Positions 54,667 through 63,194 of a stretch of 64,000 nt of DNA are shown here, in pieces. The notes under the pieces are model-generated. The model did not search any database, was not told where the DNA came from, and worked only from the letters and a program-made list of their open reading frames with translations. This DNA comes from Pseudomonadota bacterium (GTDB lineage Bacteria; Pseudomonadota; Alphaproteobacteria; Acetobacterales; Acetobacteraceae): positions 1-64,000 of the forward strand of contig JAJZFA010000011.1 of the NCBI GenBank assembly GCA_021805565.1, in the 5' to 3' direction. Made by a program: the position numbers and the translations under genes. How positions within the stretch are numbered: the first letter of the stretch is position 1; every line of letters begins with the position of its first letter.

Positions 54667-54829
54667 CGCGCGTACTCCCTGTTGGCCAGCCTGTTTGCCC
54701 CGGTTGCGAACCGCGCGGCAAGGGCGGGCCGAACGCATCCGCCCACCTTGCCGGAATATTGCCGGAAATTGACTTGCCGGGTTCCGCCATTCCGGGCAAC
54801 AGATGCGGAATGACTGTGATTCGTCCCGC

Positions 54830-55312
54830 ATGAACCCGCTTGCCTGGCTGATCGGCCTTGTTCTTCCGGCCTGCGGGTTTCCCGCGGCGGAAGGCTTGCC
54901 GCCCGCGCAGCCGATCGATGTCGCGCACATCGTGCGTCCGTCCACCCCGAACACCGCGCTGGCCGCGCCGGACGGGTTCGCCCCGTTGCCCGAGCTGGCG
55001 ACCCCGCATTATCCGGTTCCGCCGGATCGGCTGTTTGCCCTGGTCGGGGAAGTCGCCGCAAGCCAGCCGCGAACCTTTACCGCGGCCATCTACCCCGCCC
55101 AGCTTCAGGGCCAATACGTCGCCCGTAGTGCGATCTTTAATTTCCCCGACCTGATCATGGTGCAGGTGCAACCGGACGGCGCCGACGGCAGCGGCCTGAT
55201 CGTCTATTCCCGCAGCGTCTATGGCCAGTCCGACCTCGGCGTGAACCGCAAGCGCATCGTGGCGTGGCTTGCCGCACTTCAGGCGAAACTTCCCCCATCC
55301 AGCGAGAGATAA
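54830..55312 (+). CDS. DUF1499 family protein, putative lipoprotein
   Basis: 160 residues starting at ATG 54830. The signal segment ends in LPAC, a possible lipobox, so it is probably a lipoprotein. The body matches DUF1499 in style (RTFTAAIYPAQLQGQYVARSAIFNFPDLIMVQV, then YSRSVYGQSDLGVNRKRIVAWL). Function unknown. It is 7 bp before the ABC exporter gene. Confidence 0.8.
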   Translation: MNPLAWLIGLVLPACGFPAAEGLPPAQPIDVAHIVRPSTPNTALAAPDGFAPLPELATPHYPVPPDRLFALVGEVAASQPRTFTAAIYPAQLQGQYVARSAIFNFPDLIMVQVQPDGADGSGLIVYSRSVYGQSDLGVNRKRIVAWLAALQAKLPPSSER

Positions 55313-55319
55313 TTCGGTC

Positions 55320-57098
55320 ATGCGCGGTATCGGCCCCTTCCTGAAGGACGCCTGGCGTCTGGCGCGGCCCTATTTCATGACGTCGGACGAACGATGGTCG
55401 GCGCGCCTGCTGTTGCTGTCCATCGTCGCCATGAACCTGACCCTGGTGGGCTTCAGTGTCGTCCTGAGCTTCTGGCGGCGGGAGTTCTATAACGCGCTGC
55501 AGGACAAGGACTGGAAAGCATTTCTCGAACTCCTGTTTCTGTACCGGCATACGCCCAGCGGATTGCTGCCTGGATTTTGCGAAGTCGCCGCGATTTTCAT
55601 CCTGCTGTACGTCTATTCGGTTTACTTGAACCAGTTGCTGCAAATCCGCTGGCGCCGCTGGATGACGCGGGAATTCCTGGCGGAATGGCTGTCAGACCGA
55701 GCATATTATCATATTAGTCTGACGGTGGACGCCGCGGCGATCGGAACGGACAACCCGGACCAGCGCGTCGCCGAGGATCTGCGCGATTTCGCCGATACGA
55801 CGTTGAGCCTAGGTCTTGGCCTGCTGTCGAACGTGGTGTCGATGTTCAGCTTCATCAGCATCCTATGGGGTCTGTCCGGGTCTGTCGTGGTGTTCGGCAT
55901 GCCCATCCCCGGCTACATGGTGTGGGTCGCGCTGGCCTATGCGGTGGTTGGCACATGGCTGACCCATCTCGTCGGACGGCCGCTGGCGATCCTGAGTTTC
56001 CGCCAGCAGCGGGTGGAGGCGGATTTCCGGTACGCGCTGGTGCGAATCCGGGAAAATATGGAAAATATCGCGCTATATCGCGGCGAAGAAGAAGAGGCCG
56101 TCACCCTGCGCGCACGCTTCGCCGCGGTGATCGCCAACTGGCGGCAGATTATGTCGCGGACAAAACTGCTGAACACGCTGACCAGCGGGTACGATCAGGT
56201 GGCCGGCATTTTTCCGATCGTTGTCGCCGCGCCGCGCTATTTCGCCGGCACCATGCAGCTTGGCGGGCTGATGCAGACGGCCGGCGCGTTCGGCCAGGTG
56301 CAGGGGGCGATGTCGTGGTTTGTCTCGTCCTATGTGCAACTGGCCACATGGCGCGCCATCGTCGAACGTCTGGCGACTTTTCACCGGGCGATCGAAAAGG
56401 CTCGGGCGGAAACGCATGGCGGATTCGATCCCGCCGTATCGCCGGATGGCGATGTCCGGCTGAACGATGTGACCATGATGCTGCCGGACGGCACAAAACT
56501 GCTGGAAGGCGCCGATTTACTGCTGACGCGGGGCCATTCGGTTATCGTTACCGGGCGTTCCGGATCCGGCAAGACCACGCTGTTTCGCGTGCTGGCCGGC
56601 ATCTGGCCGTTCGGATCCGGTTCCGTGCGGATACCGGAGCGGTCGTTCTTCCTGCCGCAACGTCCGTATATGCCGCTGGGCACGCTGCGGCACGCAATCA
56701 CCTATCCAAACCCGGTGGATGCATTCAGCGAGCAGGACATGCTGCAGGTGTTGCGCGATGTTGGGCTGCCGCTGCTGTGCGACAGGCTGGAATACGACGA
56801 CAACTGGCCAATGCGCCTGTCGATGGGCGAACAGCAGCGGCTTGGCTTTGCCCGGGCGATCCTGGCGAAGCCGGATTGGATTTTCCTCGACGAAGCCACG
56901 GCCAGCGTCGATCCCGAGGCCGAGGCCGAATTATATGGAATTCTGAAAGCGCGGTTGCCGGACGCGACCCTGGTATCGATCGCACATCGCACGTCGGTGG
57001 CGGCGTTCCATGAACGGCGGCTGACCCTGTCGCGTACCGCCGGCGAATCGGGCGCTCTGGCGGCGTCCGCCGTCGTGCCGGAACCAGCCGGTGACTGA
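55320..57098 (+). CDS. SbmA/YddA-type ABC transporter (fused membrane and ATPase domains)
   Basis: 592 residues: an SbmA/BacA-like membrane domain (about 1-340; ABC_membrane_2) and an ATPase domain with Walker A GRSGSGKTT, signature LSMGEQQR, Walker B IFLDEATASVD and H-loop AHR. Members import or export peptides, vitamin B12 or lipids. ATG 55320 follows the DUF1499 gene by 7 bp. The peptidase gene start overlaps its stop by 8 bp (GTGACTGA). Confidence 0.9.
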   Translation: MRGIGPFLKDAWRLARPYFMTSDERWSARLLLLSIVAMNLTLVGFSVVLSFWRREFYNALQDKDWKAFLELLFLYRHTPSGLLPGFCEVAAIFILLYVYSVYLNQLLQIRWRRWMTREFLAEWLSDRAYYHISLTVDAAAIGTDNPDQRVAEDLRDFADTTLSLGLGLLSNVVSMFSFISILWGLSGSVVVFGMPIPGYMVWVALAYAVVGTWLTHLVGRPLAILSFRQQRVEADFRYALVRIRENMENIALYRGEEEEAVTLRARFAAVIANWRQIMSRTKLLNTLTSGYDQVAGIFPIVVAAPRYFAGTMQLGGLMQTAGAFGQVQGAMSWFVSSYVQLATWRAIVERLATFHRAIEKARAETHGGFDPAVSPDGDVRLNDVTMMLPDGTKLLEGADLLLTRGHSVIVTGRSGSGKTTLFRVLAGIWPFGSGSVRIPERSFFLPQRPYMPLGTLRHAITYPNPVDAFSEQDMLQVLRDVGLPLLCDRLEYDDNWPMRLSMGEQQRLGFARAILAKPDWIFLDEATASVDPEAEAELYGILKARLPDATLVSIAHRTSVAAFHERRLTLSRTAGESGALAASAVVPEPAGD

Positions 57099-58824
57099 CG
57101 CGCCGCGTTTTGCCGATATCGCCGAACCAACGCCGGATCGTGCAGGTTTAACCGAATCCTATGCTGCCATCGGTGCGGCGCTGGATCGTGGGGATCGCGC
57201 CGCCGCGCTGGACGATTGGGACAGGCTGCGGCGGCGCTATGAAACCTGGGCGGCGCTGGTGCATCTGCGGTTCGCGCAGGACACGACCGATGCCGCCGCG
57301 CGGGCCGATCGCGATTACGCCGACGCGCTGTCGCCGGAGGCGGCCGATCTTGAAACCGCCCTGAAACGCCGGTTGCTGGCGGACCCCGACCACGAAGGCC
57401 TGGCCGCGTTGACCGGGCCGCACGCATTGCGGCTGTGGCAAACAGACATCGCCACGTTCGATCCCGCGATCAAGCCGCAACTCGAAGAAGAATCCCGGCT
57501 GGTCGCTCGTTACACCGAATTGCTGGCCTCGGCGCACCTGACGATCGGCAGCCAGACGGTCAATCTGGCCGGGCTGGGTCCGTATGCCGAACATCCGGAC
57601 CGAGCCGTGCGGCACGAAGCCGAACGGGTGCGATGGGATTTCTTCGCGGCGCACAGCGATGAACTCGACTCGCTGTACGACCAGCTCGTGAAGCTGCGTC
57701 ACGGCATGGCCCGTACACTGGGTTTCGCGGACTATACACCGTTGGCGTACCGGCGGTTGCGCCGGGTGGATTACGGTCCGGAGGACGTCGTTCGGTACCG
57801 CCAGCAGATTGTGCGGCATGTGGTTCCCCTGGTTGGCCGCCTGCTAGAGGCACGCCGCGCCGACCATGGCTGGGACCGGTTGCGTTACTGGGATGAGGCA
57901 CTGATCGATCCGGCGGGCAATCCCGGGCCGGTGGGCGATCACGATGCGCTGGTCGATGCCGCACAGTCGATGTTCGATGCGATGGACCCACGGCTGGCCT
58001 CGTTTTACCGGCTGATGCGCCAGGGCGGCTTCATGGACCTGAAGAACCGGCCGGGTAAGGCGGGCGGCGGGTTCTGCACGTCGTTTCCGGTCGCCGGGGT
58101 GCCGTTCATTTTCGCGAACTTCAACGGCACACACGACGATATCGGCGTCTTTACGCATGAAATGGGGCATGCCTTCCAGAACTGGGAAAGCCGCCGCCAG
58201 CCCGGCGTGGATTACCTGTGGCCGACGATGGAAGCGGCGGAAATCGACTCGATGGCGCTGGAGTTTCTGTCTTATCCGGCGATCGGCCACTTGGTGGGCG
58301 AAGCCGCCGCCGGCCGGTTTCGCCGCATGCATCTGATCGGCGCGCTGGCCTTCCTGCCGTATGGCGCCTGCGTCGATCATTTTCAGCACGATGTTTATGC
58401 GCGGCCGGACGCGACCCCGGCCGAACGGCACGCGATGTGGGTTCGGCTGGAAAAAATCTACATGCCGTGGACCGATTACGGCGATCTGGCGTTTCTGGCG
58501 AAAGGCGGCCGCTGGCAGGCCAAGCCGCATATTTACGGCTCGCCGTTCTATTATATCGACTACACGCTGGCGCAGTGTTGCGCGATGCAGTTCTGGGTGA
58601 AGTCGCGTCGGGATTACGCGGCGGCCATGGATGCCTATGCGGAATTGTGCGCGCGCGGCGGGTCGGCGCCGTTCCAGGATTTGGTGCAATCGGCAGGCCT
58701 GATGTCGCCGTTCGCGGACGGCGCGCTGGCCGGCGTGGTGCGCGAGGCGGCGTCCGTGCTGGGTCTGGCGTCGGACACGTTTACTGGTCAGACTATTTTC
58801 GCGCCAAACCCGCCCCGCTCGTGA
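57091..58824 (+). CDS. M3-family oligoendopeptidase
   Basis: 577 residues. The zinc-binding motif HEMGH is at 356-360, followed by the conserved Glu region PTMEAAEIDSMALEF and the late PFYYIDYTLAQC segment. It cleaves peptides in the cytoplasm; pairing with a peptide-type ABC transporter is suggestive. The start is GTG 57091, coupled to the transporter gene. Confidence 0.9.
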   Translation: MTDAPRFADIAEPTPDRAGLTESYAAIGAALDRGDRAAALDDWDRLRRRYETWAALVHLRFAQDTTDAAARADRDYADALSPEAADLETALKRRLLADPDHEGLAALTGPHALRLWQTDIATFDPAIKPQLEEESRLVARYTELLASAHLTIGSQTVNLAGLGPYAEHPDRAVRHEAERVRWDFFAAHSDELDSLYDQLVKLRHGMARTLGFADYTPLAYRRLRRVDYGPEDVVRYRQQIVRHVVPLVGRLLEARRADHGWDRLRYWDEALIDPAGNPGPVGDHDALVDAAQSMFDAMDPRLASFYRLMRQGGFMDLKNRPGKAGGGFCTSFPVAGVPFIFANFNGTHDDIGVFTHEMGHAFQNWESRRQPGVDYLWPTMEAAEIDSMALEFLSYPAIGHLVGEAAAGRFRRMHLIGALAFLPYGACVDHFQHDVYARPDATPAERHAMWVRLEKIYMPWTDYGDLAFLAKGGRWQAKPHIYGSPFYYIDYTLAQCCAMQFWVKSRRDYAAAMDAYAELCARGGSAPFQDLVQSAGLMSPFADGALAGVVREAASVLGLASDTFTGQTIFAPNPPRS

Positions 58825-58836
58825 TAGAATTATGTC

Positions 58837-59283
58837 ATGGTCTCCTCGTCTCTTTATGACCGCGATTTCTACGCTTGGGCTAATGAACAGGCTGGACTTC
58901 TGCGCGCTGGCAAGCTGACGCAGGCCGATATCGAACACATCGCCGAAGAAATCGAGAGCATGGGAAAATCCGAGAAGCGTGAGCTGGTGAGCCGGCTGAC
59001 GGTCCTGCTTCTCCATCTGCTCAAGTGGCAATTCCAGGCTCCGAAGCGCAGCAAAAGTTGGCAAAATAGCGTCGAGATTCAGCGAATCAGCCTGGACTCG
59101 CATCTGCGCGACAATCCCAGCCTCAAATCCGTCCTGGATAACGCGACGTCCGAAGCCTACCGCGTAGCGCGTCTGGAGGCTGAAAGCGAAACCGGTATCG
59201 ACAAGGATATCTTCCCGGCGATCTGCCCCTGGTCCTTCGATCAGATGATGGCCGAAGACTTCTGGCCGGTAACAGAGACATAA
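58837..59283 (+). CDS. DUF29 family protein
   Basis: 148 residues, DUF29: LYDRDFYAWANEQAGLLRAGKLTQADIEHIAEEIESMGKSEKRELVSRL, followed by a helical part with the LLKWQFQ motif and the C-terminal PWSFDQMM. A cyanobacterial- and proteobacterial-wide family of unknown function, frequently mobile. ATG 58837. Confidence 0.88.
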   Translation: MVSSSLYDRDFYAWANEQAGLLRAGKLTQADIEHIAEEIESMGKSEKRELVSRLTVLLLHLLKWQFQAPKRSKSWQNSVEIQRISLDSHLRDNPSLKSVLDNATSEAYRVARLEAESETGIDKDIFPAICPWSFDQMMAEDFWPVTET

Positions 59284-59408
59284 AGGCGTATAACCGGTCG
59301 GTTCCGGGGTAGCAGATTTTTTGGTGGCGCGGATGCTCGCCGAACCCGCTGCGATGGCCGCGTAGGACGAATTTTCGCAACAGGTTCAGCGACCTGAACC
59401 TCCCCGGA

Positions 59409-60590
59409 TCAGGCCAGCCGGCTTTTGGCGCCCCAGTTCTGTTCCAGATTATGGATCAGCGCCGGACTGAAATGGCAGGATGCCTGTTCGCGCGCATACA
59501 CGGCGTTATAGCGACGGAACAGATCCAGCGGCTCCACCGCCACCCGGAAGGCACGCCGGTTACCGGTGGCCCCGACAGCACCGGAACTGGTCAGCATCGC
59601 CACAGTCCGTTCGATCGCCGCGTCCATATCCGCCGCTGGTACGATTTCGTCGCAAATCAGCCGGCCCTCGGGGCTGTCGCACTCCAGGCGCCGTTCCGCC
59701 TGGATCAACTGACGGGCAAGCCGGTCGCCGGTGAACCGGGGCAGGCGCAAATTCGCCGCGCCCGGAATAATGCCTTCCTTGCGGGCCGGCAACGTCATGT
59801 AAGCATCGTGCGCGGCCAGAACGTAATCCATCGTCAGCAATATCTGACAATGACCGCCAATTGCCCAACCCTCGACCGCCGCGATCCAGGGTTTTTCCAC
59901 CCCGGCGCCGTTGACATCGTCGGGAACCGCGTCCGGCGTGGCGACGCCCCGGAAATACTTGTGAACAAAACCGAGTTCGCGTTGCACATACCAAAGATAC
60001 GGAATCGTCCCCTGGTACAAATGCGTCAGATTGATGCCGCTGCCGAAAATCCGCCGTCCAGCATATTTGGCATGCGTCACCGGTTCGCCGCGCAGCACGG
60101 CGATGTCGCTTCCAGGATCGAGAATCGCGGCATCGACGGCGATTTCCATCGCGTCGATCGTTCCCTGATCTTCCGCATTCAAATACCGCGCGTTGCTACT
60201 GAGCAGATGCACCGCTCGGCCGAACCGTTTCAGCCGTACCGGCCCGACATCGGCAAAACCCTGTGCGTCCAGCGTGGCCAGCACCGCCTCGGCTTCGGGG
60301 CGCGGCAGCAGCATCGCGTGGCACAAATGCGTGCCGCAGCGCGGATGCGCCAGGAAATGGGACACCAGCAGGCTCTGATCGATTTCCAGCCCCTGCTTGT
60401 CCTTCAGCAAGCGGGCGGCGTCCGCCGCAAGCTCCGCTTGCGTGGGCACAAGGCCGGGGTAAGCTTCGGCGGCGAGGCGGACCAGTTCCTCCAGCCGGAC
60501 GAACCGGGTGAAGCCGCCGGTCAGGGCGCTGTACACCGCCTCGGCATTATCGCGCAAAAAGCCATCGCGTGCGGAACGATTCTGATACAT
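59409..60590 (-). CDS. DpgC-like crotonase-fold dioxygenase
   Basis: 393 residues of the crotonase superfamily with the long N-terminal helical extension seen in DpgC, which oxidises a dihydroxyphenylacetyl-CoA without metal or cofactor. The fold motifs are KYAGRRIFGSGINLTHLYQG, VEGWAIGGHCQILLTMDYVLAA (oxyanion region) and KEGIIPGAANLRLPRFTG. Position after a phenylacetate-CoA ligase gene supports an aryl-CoA substrate. Annotation as plain enoyl-CoA hydratase is the fallback. Confidence 0.7.
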   Translation of the reverse strand: MYQNRSARDGFLRDNAEAVYSALTGGFTRFVRLEELVRLAAEAYPGLVPTQAELAADAARLLKDKQGLEIDQSLLVSHFLAHPRCGTHLCHAMLLPRPEAEAVLATLDAQGFADVGPVRLKRFGRAVHLLSSNARYLNAEDQGTIDAMEIAVDAAILDPGSDIAVLRGEPVTHAKYAGRRIFGSGINLTHLYQGTIPYLWYVQRELGFVHKYFRGVATPDAVPDDVNGAGVEKPWIAAVEGWAIGGHCQILLTMDYVLAAHDAYMTLPARKEGIIPGAANLRLPRFTGDRLARQLIQAERRLECDSPEGRLICDEIVPAADMDAAIERTVAMLTSSGAVGATGNRRAFRVAVEPLDLFRRYNAVYAREQASCHFSPALIHNLEQNWGAKSRLA

Positions 60591-60690
60591 CGGTGTTATT
60601 CCCTTGGCCTTAGGGCCTTGTCCTGGATCTTTAGTTTGAGCGGGCAGCTTTATCGGCGTGCTGACGCACTTATAGCCGATGCCGCCCTTA
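60591..60690 (+). repeat. dispersed double-palindrome repeat, copy B
   Basis: The second palindrome is almost identical to copy C (GCAGCTTTATCGGCGTGCTG shared, then GACGCA and GCCGATG). The first half is partly decayed (GGCCTTAGGGCCTTG). It lies between the DpgC-like gene and the ligase gene and contains the ligase stop codon at 60650-60652. Confidence 0.7.
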
Positions 60691-61963
60691 GATCGAGAAC
60701 CCGTTTCGCCTTGCCCTGCGACCGTTCCAGCGTTCCCGGTTCCACGACCCGCACCTTCGTCGTCACGCCGGCGAACACCTTGATCGCATGTTCCATTCGC
60801 GCCCCGATCTCCGCCAGTTCGGCGCCGGTCAGTTGCCCGGCCAGTGCCGTCCGGGTTTCCACCAGCACGTCGAGTTCGTCCAGGCTGCCCGGCCGGCGCA
60901 CTTCCAGCAGATAATGCGGCGCCAGACGATCGTCCCTGGCCAGTACCGCTTCGATATTAGATGGGAACACGTTGACGCCGCGGATGATCAGCATGTCGTC
61001 GCTGCGCCCGCTCAGGCGATCGATCCGCCGCATGGCCCGGGTGGTGGGCGGCAGCAGCCGCGTCAGGTCGCGCGTGCGATAGCGGATCACCGGCATGCCC
61101 TGCTTGGTCAGCGTGGTGATGACCAGTTCGCCCTGTTCGCCGTCCGCGACCGGCAGGCCGGTGGCCGGATCGACGATCTCGGGGAAGAAATGATCTTCCC
61201 AGAACGTCAGGGCACCCTTGGAATCCGAACATTCCTGCGCGACGCCGGGCCCCATGACTTCCGACAGGCCATAAATGTCCAGTGCTTCCAAACCGAGCCG
61301 CTGTTCGATCTCGTCGCGCATGCCGGTGCCCCAGGGTTCGGCACCGAAAATCCCCAGGCGCAGGCTGCAACCGCGCGCATCCAGGCCTTGTCGGCCGAAC
61401 TCTTCGGCGATCGCCAGCATATACGACGGCGTGACCATAATAATGTCGGGCGTGAAATCCGTAATGATTTGCACCTGGCGTTCGGTAAATCCGCCGCTGA
61501 CCGGAATGACCGCCGCGCCCAGACATTCGCCGCCGTAATGTGCGCCGAGGCCGCCGGTGAACAGGCCGTATCCGTATGCGATATGGATTTTATCCGACGC
61601 CCGGCCACCCGCACCCCGAATCGACCGAGCCATCAGGTGCGACCAGGTCTCGATATCGCCCTTGGTATAGCCGCATACGGTCGGTTTGCCGGTCGTGCCG
61701 CTGGAGGCGTGGATGCGGACGATCTGGTCCATCGGCACCGCGAACATGCCAAACGGATAGTTCTGGCGCAGGTCTTCTTTCGCTATCAGCGGCAGCCGAC
61801 GCAGATCGTCCAGGTGGCGAATGTCGTCCGGATGCACCCCGGCCGCATCGAATTTGGCCTTATAGTGCGGCACCTGTTCGTAGGCCCGGCGCACCACGTC
61901 GCGCAGCCGGCTGGTTTGCAGCGCGCGCAGTTCGTCGATACTGGCAGTTTCGATCGCATCCAT
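60650..61963 (-). CDS. paaK: phenylacetate-CoA ligase
   Basis: 437 residues of the ANL superfamily: ATP-binding loop IHASSGTTGKPTVCGYT (about 90-106), EPWGTGMRDEIE and YGLSEVMGPGV, then YRTRDLTRLLPPTTR. It activates phenylacetate or a similar arylacetate as the CoA ester. The last ~12 residues (RAASAISASARR) are encoded by repeat copy B; the family normally ends soon after GKAKRVLDLR. The start at 61963 is 28 bp after the CoA-transferase stop. Confidence 0.9.
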   Translation of the reverse strand: MDAIETASIDELRALQTSRLRDVVRRAYEQVPHYKAKFDAAGVHPDDIRHLDDLRRLPLIAKEDLRQNYPFGMFAVPMDQIVRIHASSGTTGKPTVCGYTKGDIETWSHLMARSIRGAGGRASDKIHIAYGYGLFTGGLGAHYGGECLGAAVIPVSGGFTERQVQIITDFTPDIIMVTPSYMLAIAEEFGRQGLDARGCSLRLGIFGAEPWGTGMRDEIEQRLGLEALDIYGLSEVMGPGVAQECSDSKGALTFWEDHFFPEIVDPATGLPVADGEQGELVITTLTKQGMPVIRYRTRDLTRLLPPTTRAMRRIDRLSGRSDDMLIIRGVNVFPSNIEAVLARDDRLAPHYLLEVRRPGSLDELDVLVETRTALAGQLTGAELAEIGARMEHAIKVFAGVTTKVRVVEPGTLERSQGKAKRVLDLRAASAISASARR

Positions 61964-61991
61964 CGCGCGCCTCCCGCTTGTGGTTGGCGGA

Positions 61992-63194
61992 TTAAATCAC
62001 GCCCGCGGTTCGCAGCCTACCCAGTTCTTCGGCCGATAATCCCAGGCGCCCCTGGAAGATTTCCGTATTATGCGATCCCAGTTCCCGCCCCAGCCAGTTC
62101 ACCTTGCCGGGCGTCTCGGTAAGGCGGGGCACGACGTTGGCAACCGCCAGTTCGCCCGCGCGAGGGTCGGTCAAGCGCAGGATATTCTCCCGCGCCGCGT
62201 ATTGCGGATCCTCGAAGATTTCGTCGATGGCATAAACCGGCCCGCACGGAACCTGCGATCGTTCGCACGCCGCCATCAGGTCCGCTCGGTCCACCGTCGC
62301 GGTCCACGCGCCAACCATTTCGTCCACCAGCGCCCGGTCCCGTTCCCGCGCCGCCAGGGTGCCCCAGCTTGACGTATCCGCCAGATCGGGGCGGCCCATG
62401 GCATCGGCCAGCCGCGCGAAAATCTTGTCGTTGGTGCAGGCGATGGCGATCCAGCGATCGTCCTTGGTGGGGTAATGGCTGTGCGGCACCACGTTGACGG
62501 TGCCCGGTCCCATACGCTGGCGGACGAAACCCTTATAGGCGAAAGCCGGGGCAAGTTCGTCCAGAATGCGGAAGATCGGCTCGTACAGGCCGATATCCAC
62601 GATCTGTCCACGACCGGTTTTCTCACGCGCCTGCAACGCCAGCAGAGTGCCGAGCGCGCCGTATAGCCCGGCCATGTAGTCCGGGATTGTCGCCGATCCA
62701 GGCGTTACCGGTGCTCGGTCGGGATACCCCGCCAGGAACGACAGCCCGCCGAACGCGTTGCCGATGCGGCCGAAGCCCGGCCGGTCCTTGTACGGCCCGG
62801 TTTGGCCATAGCCGGAGATACGGACCATGATCAGCCTTGGATTGACCGCGCTGAGCACGTCGTAGCCAAGCCCCCAATTTTCCAGCGTGCCGGGCTGGAA
62901 GTTCTCGACCAGGACATCGGATTCAGCGACAAGCCGTTTCAGCAGCCCGGCGCCGTCCGGTTTGCGCAAGTCCAGGGTGATGCAGCGTTTGTTGCGCGAT
63001 TCCGATAGCCACGGCAGCGAATCGCCGCATTCGGTCATCGTGCCGAAACGCCGGGTAGCGTCGCCCACAACAGGCAGTTCGATCTTGATGACGTCGGCAC
63101 CGAACTCGCCCAGTTGAGTGGCGCAGAACGGTCCCGCCAGAAAGGTGGACACATCCAGCACCTTGCAGCCCTGTAGCGCCTGCACGTCGATCAT
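61992..63194 (-). CDS. CaiB/BaiF-family CoA transferase
   Basis: 400 residues of the class III CoA-transferase family: KVLDVSTFLAGPFCATQLGEFGADVIKIE, the catalytic-region NPRLIMVRISGYGQTGPY and GRPDLADT...LVDEM. It moves CoA between organic acids. ATG 63194 overlaps the stop of the CitE-like gene (ATGA). Frames open further upstream belong to the neighbouring gene. In CaiB-CitE pairs elsewhere the lyase splits the CoA ester made by the transferase. Confidence 0.9.
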   Translation of the reverse strand: MIDVQALQGCKVLDVSTFLAGPFCATQLGEFGADVIKIELPVVGDATRRFGTMTECGDSLPWLSESRNKRCITLDLRKPDGAGLLKRLVAESDVLVENFQPGTLENWGLGYDVLSAVNPRLIMVRISGYGQTGPYKDRPGFGRIGNAFGGLSFLAGYPDRAPVTPGSATIPDYMAGLYGALGTLLALQAREKTGRGQIVDIGLYEPIFRILDELAPAFAYKGFVRQRMGPGTVNVVPHSHYPTKDDRWIAIACTNDKIFARLADAMGRPDLADTSSWGTLAARERDRALVDEMVGAWTATVDRADLMAACERSQVPCGPVYAIDEIFEDPQYAARENILRLTDPRAGELAVANVVPRLTETPGKVNWLGRELGSHNTEIFQGRLGLSAEELGRLRTAGVI

